Part shown: positions 13,769 to 25,322 of the stretch, one piece after another
How positions within the stretch are numbered: position 1 is the stretch's first letter
How the letters are laid out: each line of letters starts with the position of its first letter
Assembly (NCBI GenBank): GCA_964020975.1
Contig: OZ026613.1
Coordinates: 119,657,685-119,721,684 of the forward strand
Length of the DNA stretch: 64,000 bases
Source of the DNA: Hermodice carunculata
Lineage: Eukaryota > Annelida > Polychaeta > Eunicida > Amphinomidae
Direction of reading: 5' to 3'
The notes under the pieces: generated by a model
What the model was told of the DNA's origin: nothing
Databases searched by the model: none
The model's input: only the letters and a program-made list of their open reading frames with translations
Program-made: the position numbers and the translations under genes

Positions 13769-14243
13769 TAGCCCTCCGCGTAAATATAGAATTACAGAAT
13801 AGCTGCACTGGTAAGTGGTTGAAACTCAATAAACTATCTTTGAATGAAAATACAACTAAACTCATGATCTTTCATTATCCGCAAAAAGGTAGATATTTAC
13901 AAAATAGAAATAAGCAACACAGTTGTAGAATGTTGTAACTTTTTAAAAAATAATTTTTAATTTTAAGTTTAATTAAATGAAATTCCTTAATTTCTTGGGC
14001 ATTACAATTGATAAAAATTTAAGCTGGAATGATCATATAGATAATATTGCTTCCAAGTTATCACAAACAATAGGTGTCATGAACAGAATAAAGGAGTTTC
14101 TCCCACCATATATTCTGCAAATAATTTATAAGTCACTTGTGCTTCCACATTTGACCTAAGGCATATTGTTGTGGGGTCATAAAAGCGTTAGAATTTCCCA
14201 ACTTAAAAAAACCTGTTCGAATAGTAAATCACAGTAAATTCAT

Positions 14244-14244
<1 letters not shown>

Positions 14245-14279
<35 letters not shown>
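14245..14279. repeat. (AC)n microsatellite
   Basis: A simple AC run inside the decayed LINE C-terminal region. Confidence 0.95.
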
Positions 14280-14281
<2 letters not shown>

Positions 14282-14958
14282 TCCTATCTTTAAGCATTTA
14301 AACTTGTTAAAACTAAATGATATTTTTCTCTTACAGCAATCAAAATTTTATTTCAATTTTATTTACAATAGATTGCCAGAGTATTTCAGACATTTCCAGA
14401 TGAGATCTGCCTCTGAAATTCATACTTACAACACCAGAAACAGGTTTAAAATGTTCAGTCAAAGAACAGATCTAGTAAGTACTAGGAAGTGTATCAGACA
14501 TGAAATTAATGTAACACTAAATAACACTCCAGATATCGGGTTGAACAAAGTGCACATACAGAACATGGTTCACCAATTATGCTAAACAGTATTTTATTAA
14601 TAAGTATTCTGTTACTTGTACAATAGGAATTGCTATGTCTGTAAAGTCACATAACTACAGTACAATCAGAGAAACTCCTAACAAATGAAGGTATATATAT
14701 ATAATAGAGGTGATAACCTATAAAAATACATAGCTAATTATATTGTGCAGTAATTTATACCACTGCATCTATCCGTTATAAATTATATAATTGATATGTA
14801 CATTTACACATATAAGATATTATATTTCAAGGTGGCTCTCACGCTAGCGGCTATAAATAGCCTTAATGAGAGTATCCTGGCGTTTATATTTTATAATGTT
14901 TTGTACAAATTGCTGTCTTTTACAGTCAAATAAAAGAATTTGAGTCTTGATTCTTGAT

Positions 14959-15679
14959 CTTGCCTGCTGTTTTAATCGTTCTTTCTAGGGAATGCCAAAG
15001 GCCGCATAGCAGGCACATGTAAATTATTACATATTTTGCAATCTGATACAGCAGCAGAAACCTTCCTTCCCGCATTTCCCTGCAAAGGGACACAGAAGCA
15101 ATACGTATTGAACGCAAATGACAAGGAATTCTAGATTCCATGTTTCCTTTAATCTTTCCTTTAAAGTTAAGCACCCGTTGTACATAGCTATATTTTCTTC
15201 TTGAAGATATCGTCTCTACTTTGCAGCTTCTGAATAAGCGATACCGAAAGCTGGTCAGAGCCAATATTGCTACCAACTAAAGCTACAAGCAATGCCTGCC
15301 ATCCAATGTGGCCTAGAGTAATGGGGAAGCTCCTATCAGCTCGGTAACAAAGGTCTAATAGAATAAAGTGGCCATATTTTATTGAATTACACACATGAGA
15401 CAGGAAGACGCCATAAAAGGCACTTTGGTCGTTGCTAAAACATATTGATGATTTCTCGGCAGTTAACTTCATTTGGTGTTTGCTGCAATCTGTTTTTGTG
15501 ATGACCTTTACAAATCCACTTAGTGAGTGCATGGGGCTCGTCAGCACAGCTCGCGCCTGGCGCAAAAACCACTCTGTGCAGGTATGCTTTTACAAATCAG
15601 AACCGCTTACAATAATTATCTAAAATTAAATTTGTACATAGCGCGGTCATGGAAGCACTTTTCCTGGTTCATCCCTTCC

Positions 15680-15683
<4 letters not shown>
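14959..15683. other. No recognised gene; minus-strand 125-codon frame
   Basis: The longest frame is 15188-15565 (minus). Its protein has no motif I recognise and could be an exon remnant or chance. A second minus frame at 14926-15276 overlaps it. No splice signal stands out clearly. Confidence 0.25.

Positions 15684-15731
<48 letters not shown>
15684..15731. repeat. (TC)n microsatellite
   Basis: A simple TC run of about 48 bp. Confidence 0.95.
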
Positions 15732-15733
<2 letters not shown>

Positions 15734-16349
15734 GGTTTCCCCACCTTTGCCATCTCTCTGTCACTGTGACGAGTTGAATCACTTTCCTCTAGCATTGCTT
15801 TTTAGACAGGCACAGCCGCCTAATCAGTCGTTTGTGTACTTGTTGTATATAGTAAATCTGAAGACTAGCGATAAAGGTAACTTTGACATTGCTTTTACCC
15901 AGATTCCAAGCATTTTGATGCTTTCCCGGTGAAACAGATCTATAGCCACTGGTAATTTCAAAGGTCGCTTGCTTTAACCACTGTATTAAGTATTGCCTTT
16001 TCTCAAGATATCATCGATGAAGATTCGGGAAAAACTTACCAGGATAACATGCCATTGGTCAACATCTCGTCTCGGGGGCGAGGCAAACTGTTGACTCGGT
16101 TCACTAATATGACGTTTTAAGGGAAGAATTTCCAGATCATTTCATAATGAATTTAAGCAAGAACGCAGCAGGTAACAGTTTGTTGAATATAATACTATGC
16201 TTTAACTTTGACATCCCTACCAGACTGTTCACCCACTGTTGACTATAGTATATCTATTGTAAAAACAGAGAGCTGGTTTGAATGCCTGGGCAGCTTATAC
16301 ATTGCACAACTGTTCTCCCGAGACATGTCACCGACCCTACGTCTATGTT
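15732..16349. other. No recognised feature
   Basis: Nothing identifiable on either strand. Confidence 0.4.
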
Positions 16350-16585
16350 TCATTACGTCCTAGTCTCACTGCTCCACACAGTATCACCCAGCTTACTCCC
16401 CACCATTCAAACAATAATGGTCCAGGTCTCACTGGTCCATACAGTATATCCCTGCTTCCTCACTGACATTCACACAACAGACATCTAGGTGACACTACTC
16501 CACATAGTATTACCCTGCTTCCCCCTCACCCTTCATACAAAAGACGTCTACGTCCCACTATTCCACATAGTTTTACCCTGCTTAT
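16350..16585. repeat. Minisatellite, 63-bp period, about 3.7 copies
   Basis: The phrase CTCCACACAGTAT and its variants recur at 16372, 16435, 16498 and 16561, exactly 63 bp apart. A unit reads roughly 'ctcac tg-tccacatagtat-acccctgctt-ccc-cacc-ttca-acaa'. Because 63 is divisible by three, open frames through it are artefacts of periodicity. Confidence 0.85.
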
Positions 16586-16744
16586 ACAAACGTAAATTGT
16601 AGTTAATGCCGCCAAAAGGTAGAGTACGTCATATTTTATCAAATCTATTCAGAGTTGGATTCACATGACGTAAACCCTAAACGATGGTAGAATCTCAGTA
16701 AAAGCATTTTTGGCGCCTAAATTCACCAAACTGTTCCTCCTCTT

Positions 16745-17640
16745 ATTGAAAATGGGTACTAGTAAGTCATTAACAGTAATGCCAAGAAATGTGCTATTTT
16801 TAATCGCTTTTTTGCTGACCAATGGAAAGTCCCCCATGATGCTGACCCTATTCTGTTACCTGAGTTCTCTTTTCTGACTGCAGCAAGTTTAAACATGCTT
16901 TATATTGATGAGAATGCTGTTCTGAAAGTACTTAAATCTATGAAGATCAGCTCTGTGGATTTTCTTGTAAAAATACATCTTGTATCTCCTCTGCATTGAC
17001 AAAACTGTTCAATCTCTCTCTCTCTCTCTCTCTCTTTTCTCTCTCTCTCTCTCTCTCCCTCTCTCTCTCTCTCTCTTATTTCAAAGTATCTGGAAAACGT
17101 AAGCCTAGTCTTCAATAAGAATCACAAACAGATTAGGGGAAATGATCGGCCGATCTCGTTATGCAATCTGTCTAAAGGGTTTGAACATCTTGTCTATACT
17201 GCTCTGTACGAATAATTCATACATAATGAATTGCGGACTCTTGCGTTTTAAAGCCAATTTTTTTTTGTTAATCAACTTATCAAAGTTTTTCGAGTAACGA
17301 GTACATAGACATAGCAGTCGTACACACAACAGAATAAAAAGTGATTGCATGGTATTTATAGTGGTCTGGAACGTCGAAATGAAACAAGAATGGTATTCCT
17401 CGATATTTCTAAGGCCTTTGACTGTGTCTGGCATGAATGACTTATATTCAAATTGAAACAACTTGGGACGCAGGATCAGCTTTCAAGCTGAATGAATAGT
17501 TACCTGTTTGTTCTAACCGATTACAGATGGTTCATTTCGGAGGCCACTCTTCAGACTAGCTTTCGGTTAAAGCGGGGTCCCCCAGGGGTCTATCCTTGGC
17601 CTTTCACTATTTTTAGTGTAAATTAACAGCATCACAGAAT
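16745..17640 (+). mobile_element. LINE RT fragment (jockey/CR1-like), decayed
   Basis: Broken frames give FNRFFADQWK (about 16800), NDRPISLCNLSKGFEHLVY (about 17143), then RNETRMVFLDISKAFDCVWH (about 17374, RT motif A) and QLGTQDQLSS. A degenerate motif B (KRGPPRGLSLA) lies near 17570-17605. A (CT)n tract splits the copy at 17013-17076. No YADD survives and both ends of the element are missing. Confidence 0.75.
17013..17076. repeat. (CT)n microsatellite
   Basis: An imperfect CT run inside the LINE fragment. Confidence 0.9.
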
Positions 17641-18165
17641 ACGTACATATTAAACTATACTAGTACCTCATGGACTCACAGTTTACATACTCTGCATTCT
17701 TACGTAACCAATGTAATGTGTTGGTATAAACAGCTCAAGGCATTATTAGATTGTGCTGTGTAAACTGTTTTAGATGTTCATTTAGTGATTTTTTCTAGGT
17801 ACTCAGTTAGTGTACTTAGCCTTCCATCATAGTTATGCTATACAAGCATAGTGCAATTACCTTTTTTATTTTTTTGTAATGTTATCTCAGAGAATGTAAA
17901 CTTCTTTCTACTCTGTTGTGCTGTTGCAAACTGAAACACACATTGTGCCTGGTGATGACATACAATGATGTGTTCTTTGGGAGTAAAAACAACTAATTCC
18001 GGGTCCTTTTTTGATGGGGTGCTCATTTGATCACAAACAAAGACCCAGTGCTTGATGTGTAGAACTTATTATTGTATCATCATATATAAACCAAATCTGT
18101 CTGGTGCAGATAAAATACAATGTTCGCATTGTAATGAAAAGCAAAACGACTCGTGCTGACCTTGT
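17641..18165. other. No recognised feature
   Basis: Nothing identifiable. It may include a decayed LINE 3' region. Confidence 0.35.
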
Positions 18166-18240
<75 letters not shown>

Positions 18241-18280
18241 GTCGTCGTCGTCATCATCATCATCATCATCATCATCATCA
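18166..18280. repeat. (ATC)n/(GTC)n trinucleotide array
   Basis: Blocks of ATC, ATCGTC, GTC and again ATC, all in one trinucleotide phase. Confidence 0.95.
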
Positions 18281-18433
18281 GTAGTCTACTGTTTTAGCTG
18301 TACGTAGATGCACTCCCTTTCTATTCTGTTGTGTTTGTACTGCTGTCTGTATGTATTCGGTACTTCATTTGTATTGATTGATTGGAACCTGTGATTGTAT
18401 GACGGGTGATTCTACAGACTCGATTTAATTTTT

Positions 18434-18434
<1 letters not shown>

Positions 18435-18487
<53 letters not shown>
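18435..18487. repeat. (ACT)n microsatellite
   Basis: About 17 pure ACT units. Confidence 0.95.
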
Positions 18488-18900
18488 AAATTCATGGACA
18501 CCAACCAAAGTAATTGGTTCACACGGACAAAACAAGCGGGAACAAAAAGAGGTCACAATTGTATTACCGGAATAACAATGTGCGACCCATAAGGACAACC
18601 AGCAGAATGGTTGTCCTCATATTCTGGTAGATGTGAACCCATGAAACTGACCACCAAAGTCACTGTCTGCCAGAAATACTGATTAGGGTAAAAAGGGAGA
18701 AAACAGAACAAGGAACAGCTTCTGCTGCCCTGACATATGTAATCCATATACCAAAAGATTCATCACAATCCACTCTCTTGATCCCTGCATAATAATTGAC
18801 GAATTTTAGCCTTCATTGGCCATTTAATTTCTTGCGGATCCTTTCAATTCCAAAATGAGCCAATCTGAGTTGAACGGAAGTGACCCCGGTGTACGGACTT

Positions 18901-18994
18901 GAATTTTTCCTTCGTTCTGATTAATCTAATTCTAGGCGCAGCCATATCATATTCACAGGACCACTGGTAACCAATCAGAGCGAAGGAAAAATTC
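18901..18994. repeat. 94-bp foldback with 22-bp arms
   Basis: Left arm GAATTTTTCCTTCGTTCTGATT (18901-18922, 22 bp) is inverted at 18973-18994 with one mismatch, around a 50-bp loop. The size and near-perfect pairing resemble a miRNA-like hairpin or a very short foldback transposon. No target duplication is evident. Confidence 0.8.
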
Positions 18995-19379
18995 GGGTAT
19001 GTGCTACGACTTGTCGCCAAGTCTAAGCTCATCCATGCCATGCCAATTACATACCAGCTTATCGTGTCGTCCTGTTGCTTGAAAGACAAGGCTGGGACAT
19101 TTCAGGTGACATACCTAGTAAGAATTGCACTTGAAAATAAAACCAGAACTAGAGAGTTCGTAGCAGTTGTTAAAGCGGCATGCTCGCGACTTGGATTTAG
19201 GATTTAGAAAGTAGTACAATAATTAGCCAATGCCCAACCAGAAACCAGCACCCTGATGTAGTCCACCTGATGCCGAAGTCGGTATTATGATCTTCAATGT
19301 AATATAGTTGCAAGTATAGAATGAATGCATATTTCCCACTCTTGCATTTTATTGCACCCTGCCCAACACTCACTTTTTA
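18995..19379. other. No recognised feature
   Basis: Nothing identifiable. The short frames overlap the foldback. Confidence 0.4.
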
Positions 19380-19680
19380 TTAATCTATTTCGCGTTATTC
19401 CACATCCCCTGGTCCTTCCCCACCTACACTGCAATATATGTGTACTTCATGCGATTCCACATACTTAGTTCAACCCCAACATTCACTCAATATATGTGTG
19501 TTTCCCGCTAATCCACACACCTAACTCTCCCACTACCATCCACTCAAAATATGTGTATTTCCCGCTATTCCAAATACGTAGCTCTTTGCCCATTTTTACT
19601 CAATATATGTGTACTTCCGCTATTCCACATACCTAACTCACTCCCCACCATTCACGCAATACAACTCCCCCCCCCCCCCG
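19380..19680. repeat. Minisatellite, 56-57-bp period, about 5 copies, ending in poly(C)
   Basis: ATATGTGT recurs at 19436, 19492, 19549 and 19605, followed each time by a 'cttc-cgc-attccacatac-tagctc-ccccac' theme. The wording (TTCCACATA, CCCACCATTCA) resembles the 63-bp minisatellite at 16350-16585, so the two may share ancestry. A 13-bp C run closes the array at about 19668-19680. Confidence 0.85.
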
Positions 19681-21424
19681 CAACTTTCAGCATACCTTGG
19701 CCTGTTGTGCTCCCTCCCATTCTTTCAAACGTTGTCTACTTCCCTCCATTCCAGAAGACGCACTCCCTTCTGATCTCCCACACTTGCAAGTCTCATTCCT
19801 TTCTTTCTACAGAATATGCCTGTAGGGCTACAGGTTTTTCCGAAAAGGTGTTTGAAATTCGTGTGTCTGGCAGGTAAACTCCTCTTTCCTTACTTTGGAG
19901 CAGCCTTTTTCTTAAATCTGATGAATGGAACTATCATGTCTCACCTTGAAAAAAAGATTACTCGATGGAATAATTATTAAAAGATATCTTTTTATATAAC
20001 AAATGTAAATTTTTTAGCATTTTCCTTTTTCATTGAATTCTTCAGGCCCTAAAAACAGTTGAAAGAGAAGTCAACACTGAGACTAAATTAAAAGCGTCTT
20101 CAGAACGACAAAATACATCAATAATTGGCGTGCTTTTCGAGTTTTTCAATATTAGCAGGCAGAATTTACATCGTGAAATCGACCGTGCAGAAAAATAATA
20201 TTTAAGTAGAACCTGAATACCATAGTGTTATATATGAAGGTATATGGAGGAACTGCGTGTTTCATTAAAGTCAGTAAATTTTCTTCCGGGAATGATGCGT
20301 TTACCACTATGACCTACCAATATGCCTGGTAATGATTCATTCATTATGCATAATGAGTTTTCTTGCATTGTAATTTTATTGCCACATATATAATATGCAA
20401 TGAACATTCTGCATATTTCGGAAACAGGCATTCTTGTTGGTGCTTTTGCTGCGAAACATGAGCTGAATTGAGTACTACTTTCAGAGTATGTTGCCATGTG
20501 GTGTTTCATAACCAGAAGCCAGTTTTTCTTTTTTCTTCGTAGGAAGATCCATCTAACACTCCAAGCCGAGGTAAATTAAATTTTCCAAAGTCAATTATTT
20601 TTGCTCCCCAAAAATACAGCAGGGTTGCTGCATGTTTCACAACTGGCACGCTGGAGTTGCCAAATGTCGCGACTACACGATCATCTGGTGTTGGAAGCAA
20701 ACGTCTTTTGTTGCTTCAATTGAATAGTGTTATGACATGCCAGTGGCGCCGAGTAGTAAAATTTATGCGCTGACAGGGTACAGCGTGTTGTATATTGGAA
20801 TTTGGATAAATAACCTTTTAATCAAGAATACCGAATTAAGAATACCCATCACCCGCGCATGGTAACTCTCCACACAGAAGGACAAATCAGATGTCAGCCA
20901 ATGCATGGCTTGTCACACACTCAAACAAATGTCAAGATTCAAGTCTGTGTTTCTTACCTTCTTTAGTGTTGGTTTTCACTACGATCCATTATAGAAACAA
21001 TGGCAGCAGGCAAACGTTACGTAAATGCAAAATAATGCAGTTCCTGTTTGAACCTTTAGCAACCCGCACAACCACATTCTAAATCCACCATTCATTATGC
21101 CTGTTGGCGTTCAGAAGTTCTTCAATCGGAAATTGAAGTGTTGTTGAAACTGAAGCCCTAGACTGCTTCATTGTCATTGCAATGTTCTGACTAAGAAATA
21201 CTGCATTCTAAACCGTGAAAATAATGTCCGTGAGAAAAACGATTTTGGTCTCACCTAATGGCTGAAACTTTATCCCTTTAACATGAATTTACGATTGGGC
21301 ATAGAGTGTATGTTCTTTTCACTCATTGAGGAAATATTTTGCTTATAACCGCAAACATTTTGATGACCTTGATGTATGTTTCTGAAAAATAGCCCTAAGA
21401 TACGGCCCTGGAGCACAAGGGAGT
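19681..21424. other. No recognised gene; two minus-strand frames
   Basis: The frame at 20506-20700 (minus, 64 codons, containing ATLLYFWGAKIIDFGKFNLP) looks more protein-like than its surroundings. A possible acceptor (TTGCTTCCAACACCAG) lies in front of it at about 20685-20700. I cannot name it. The frame at 20228-20509 (minus) has no motif. Confidence 0.2.
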
Positions 21425-21450
21425 AGAAAAAAAAAAAAAAAAAAAAAAAA
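21425..21450. repeat. Poly(A) run
   Basis: A simple A run of about 26 bp. No AATAAA signal lies directly upstream. Confidence 0.85.
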
Positions 21451-21484
21451 CCCACAAAGTGAAACTTTGTCCGGGAACATCAAA

Positions 21485-21590
21485 TGTGAGTGTCCAGATC
21501 ACGCACTGAAGGGTCAAACCACCCAATTCCAGTACAAAGTAAAGGCTCTCATAGCATCTGTCCTCACAGGCGGATGACTAAATGCAATGC
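21485..21590 (+). repeat. Local direct repeat, copy 1
   Basis: About 105 bp containing CACTGAAGGGTCAAACC and CATAGCATCTGTCCTCACAG. It recurs with scattered differences at 22385-22490, 900 bp away in the same orientation. Confidence 0.85.
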
Positions 21591-22384
21591 CTACGAGTAC
21601 AATTCCACTTATCACACTCTACCTTAGAGTTACCATCAATAGTTTGATCTCATTTATTGGGAGTTTGTTAAGGATACCTGTACTAAGTCTAAACCGGATG
21701 GGTTTTCCCTTGTGCACTACAGATGATAAACTGAGCAAAGTGTTATCTTGAGCACAGTATCCCGCCATGCATCTGAACATTGTTCTTGTTTTTCCAGGAC
21801 ACATCTTGGTAGCTTTGCTTATCCTTTACCAGGTCAAGTGCTTACGTGTGATGTAGTTCAGCGTTCACAGCCTGGTAATCTTGGCTCCCATGTTAAAGTT
21901 AAGACTCCCCTGTGGCGTTGGTGCCCTATAGTTGCATCCTAAGTACTTATCGAGACGGATTTCCCAGCCCTTAGATGAACGCTGATTTACAGTACCCACC
22001 AATCACAATTACTATCATACAAAACACACATCGATTTGTTTGGGCTCACCATACACAAAATGTCATTGTCATTTGGCGGACATAAATTCTAAATTTAACT
22101 AGAAATCCCGTGTCGTACATTTCAAGGATACATTTAAGCTCAAACATGATTTTATGCCTTCACGGTAAGTAATAATTTAAAAAGTCCTCCGAAAGAAAAT
22201 CAGGCTTGGTGGGCGTGAAATCCTTATCCCGAAATGTTCACATGTCTTCTTGGTCTGTTGGAATGTAAAACAGAAGCAAATGCTGGTTTATCATAAGTAA
22301 TATTTAGTCCTTGCTTGATAAATGTAGGACCTGAAGTTGTGTGCAATACAGGCATGTACCAAAGGCATATGATACTTAGATGAG

Positions 22385-22490
22385 AGTGTCCAGATTACGC
22401 GCTGAAGGGTCAAACCGCTCAATTCCAACACAAAATAAAGTTTCTCATAGCATCTATCCTCACAGGCGGAACACTAGATGCTAAACATTG
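22385..22490 (+). repeat. Local direct repeat, copy 2
   Basis: Contains CGCTGAAGGGTCAAACC and CATAGCATCTATCCTCACAG, matching 21485-21590. It is either a tandem segmental duplication remnant or part of an unidentified dispersed repeat. Confidence 0.85.
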
Positions 22491-24535
22491 TATCTGCTCC
22501 TACAGAAGGAGCTAAGCATGGAGCTTAAAACCCGCAAACTATCTCAATAACTGACGGTACAAATTTGAATATGATTGCTCGTATGAAGAGACAAAATATG
22601 ATTTTGCATTCTTATTCAGACAAATGAAGTATAAAACGAGGTCCCCAAATCTTGCACACTGACGACTGAAATGAAAGGTGAAGGCAAAACAGCACCTATG
22701 TAACTTGTCATACTGCCAATATTCCTGGCCAAAATCATATTTCCCGTTTTATTTACAAACATGTTCATATAGTTTGCTTTGCGTGAATTGCTCTCGTCAA
22801 TTCAACTCAAGCTTATGCCTCTGAAACCTGTTTGGAATAAGCGTAGACAGATTCCTACATTATTTATGGGCGGGTCAGCAATGCGTCTGACATTACAGAG
22901 AGGTTTTATTTATAACAAGGTGATGAGTATTGACATTTAATGTGAATGAGGGATGTGTATTCTTGTGACGATAAATTAAATTCCAGAAGCACTTGTCCTA
23001 TGTCGTCGTATGTTTCGTGAACTGCCAAAGGTACCATGTGTGATGAATAATGTCCAAATCGGCTGAGTCAACATTTAAAAAGTGACATTAAAGCGGAAAA
23101 ATGTCAAAGGGAGAAATTACCATATCTACTACCATATTTTGTATACAGACAGCAAGGTTAGTGAGGCATATGTCAACCACTCTTCAATGAAGCAATTGGG
23201 GTAGACTTTCTTTCCATCCAGTAAGGGAATTCATTATGCATAGTGGGACTGGCACGATGTCTCTACTTCCGACTCCTGACCTAAAATAGAGCACAGATTG
23301 CATAGGAAAGGCAATGGTCCCGTAGAATCACAAAAATATCTTGCGTTCGGGCATAGACACGTATAGCAGGGCGATTTAGCTACTCCTAGTGTTCTGATTC
23401 AGAACGTGACGGTACCACTGTGGTATCCTTTGGCATTTTGTAACATTGATGCTAGCATCAGGGATTATAGGTGTGGATTTTTTCTATTTGAGGGATGTGT
23501 TGGGTGGGTAGGGTGTTGTGTCCCCGAATATATTCATGGTTCAATTCCTCGATTCTCCAAATGGTGATTTAAAAAAAAATATAGCATATGCCATTTCGTG
23601 CCATTAATAGCCGTTGGGTGGGCTGGTACGAGGGTAGCTGACATATTTCTATCATATAGCCATAAGTTACAGCCGTACGGGCCTCTTTGTTAGCGTTTCT
23701 TAACTCATATGAGCACATAGTATTCACTGATTTAAAAAAAACAACAAATTACGTTTCTCTAACGAAAAACTAAGATGTCGAGACAGCACCCTGAGCGTTC
23801 CATGACACAGTTTATTTCGATGGATTGCCCGTTTGTGTGCTGCTTATTCCAGTTACTTGATTTCCATGCGATTGACAAACTATTCTGCATACACTCAAGC
23901 CTGCTTACTTTAAAATGTCGTTGTATGGCAAACAGCCAACACTCAAACCCCTGAGGCGGTCCATTGTATGCTGACACTACATTACCCAGAATACTTCATT
24001 CAAGCTTCAGATTGGTTGTTGCAAAATGTGGATCCAAACACTGACGGCCACTGGTGGCACACTCCATATCAGGGCCATTTAGATCATGGTTCCCCGGGCG
24101 ATGTTAATCGATTATTTATATTTTAGCATGAGACTCGAGCTCACATCAGATTTGATGGTAAGATTACAGCTTGGATAGATCTGAGAAAATGTTTTTAGTA
24201 TCTATTCTCACTCTTTAAGTCAAAGTGCTCTGAACTTCAGACATTCTGATCCACTGAGCTTCTCGTGGTAATCTTATCTATCCCATGACTAATCTGATCC
24301 ACTGGTTTCGATCAGATTCACTGATTTTCATGTGGTGATCTATTCTACCGAGGAGTGTTGGACGTTTCCTCAGAGGTGTAACCTTGAAACTTGGTAAAGG
24401 CCCCCTATTTCTAATAAGCTGTAAAGTCACTTCGTTAACATGATAAAGCTTAGTTAATTTAATTATAATATAAGCAAGTGGGATTGCCTAAAAGATTTGC
24501 CTATCACGCATAGAATTTCCGGAATTCTAGATACC
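22491..24535. other. No recognised gene; one ZNF143-like motif and a local duplication
   Basis: ACTACATTACCCAGAATAC (23976-23994) is close to the animal ZNF143/Staf motif ACTACAWWWCCCAGAATGC, but a single site proves nothing. Near 24247 and 24308 a short theme (TGATCCACTGA...CGTGGTAATCT and AGATTCACTGA...TGTGGTGATCT) repeats about 61 bp apart. A minus frame at 23759-23977 is unrecognised. Confidence 0.3.
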
Positions 24536-25070
24536 AGTCCACATGACGGATTTGGTCACGTGGCTGTCCAGTTTGTGTTCGTGTTTGATTCGCGACGACG
24601 TGTTTCCTTTGGCTCTTCGATGATTTGAAAAAAAACCCCGCTATATTAATGGATAGTTCTGAGATTGTGAAGGAGGAGATATCATACGGGATCTCCCCAC
24701 TGTCAGCTCTCTGGCAGGCCCCCGATGGGCCCCCCAGAGCGCTGGCACAGTTGGACCCTAAGGGTGGTATTGTTGATTCGATTCGTACGCTTATTAGTCA
24801 TGGAAATTTTCTTAAACGTTACAGTGAAGGACATTTATTGTGCTCTTTACTGACACCTGCTTTCTGATTTGTCTTGGTGGCTTCGCTCGGGGGTGGGGGT
24901 GGGGGCTTTGGAGGTGCGACCTGGGTCGCAGCTCGCGCTCGGTGGTAGCATTGATATAAATGTGATCGGTGGGTGCAGGTCGTGGGCTGGGTCTCGTGGG
25001 TGGGGAATGTTGGACTCACCATTGTTATTTGCTCTGTCCCGCTTGAGTGAAGCTTACCCTTAGGCCTTAC
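24536..25070 (+). other. GC-rich island with an 80-codon frame and strong hairpin
   Basis: The base composition is clearly richer in G and C than the flanks, with a G-rich run (GGGGGTGGGGGTGGGGG) near 24890-24907. A frame at 24625-24867 (80 codons; contains MDSSEIVKEEISYGI then APDGPPRALAQLDPKGGI) reads like protein but matches no family I know. It could be a first exon, an ORF1 start of an unrecognised element, or chance. A 53-nt hairpin lies inside it at 24699-24751. Confidence 0.3.
24699..24751 (+). other. GC-rich imperfect hairpin
   Basis: The sequence folds as ACTGT/ACAGT (outer), CTCTGG/CCAGAG (middle) and GGCCC/GGGCC (inner) around a short CCGAT-type loop. It is symmetrical enough to be a small RNA hairpin. 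No RNA family was recognised. Confidence 0.5.
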
Positions 25071-25119
25071 ACATTATAAAATGTTTTTTCCTCAGTAAGA
25101 CCTGTATGCTGTGGGTGCT

Positions 25120-25120
25120 A

Positions 25121-25181
<61 letters not shown>

Positions 25182-25238
25182 GTTATGGTTATGGTTATGG
25201 TTATGGTTATGGTTATTGTTATTGTCATTATCATTATC

Positions 25239-25322
<84 letters not shown>
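25120..25322. repeat. Long compound trinucleotide array (ATT, GTTATG, ATTGTC, ATTATC, ATT)
   Basis: About 200 bp in constant trinucleotide phase. Reading triplets as RTN, blocks of ATT, GTT-ATG, GTT-ATT, GTC-ATT, ATC-ATT and ATT follow one another. A similar array is at 63716-63906. Confidence 0.95.

Larger units (their letters stand above)
11525..14958 (+). mobile_element. CR1-like LINE, decayed, endonuclease through 3' tail
   Basis: AP-endonuclease-like pieces begin near 11540 (LSLNCAPLNAKYEP, FSAICISET, then MSINSINGYNLISQGY) and continue with REVIIAGDFNINLL (about 11966). RT pieces follow at 13075-13940 (VFMETSKAFDTFDLLRYYG, GIPQGSILGPPLF) and C-terminal pieces at 13977-14590 (FLNFLGITIDKNLSWNDHI, YKSLVLPHLT, STRSA-like HTYNTRNRF). 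The YADD box has decayed to YIDA. The 3' end near 14925-14958 is CAAATAAAAGAATTTGAG followed by TCTTGATTCTTGATCTTG, the short direct repeats typical of CR1-like termini. Numerous stops and frame changes make it non-functional. It carries a much younger internal duplication (13091-13768). Confidence 0.85.

Noticed and set aside
18069-18307. Poly-Met, poly-Thr and poly-Ser frames
   Set aside because: They are produced by the (ATC)n/(GTC)n array.
23530-23560. B-box-like GGTTCAATTCCTCG
   Set aside because: No A box at a suitable distance and no acceptor-stem pairing.
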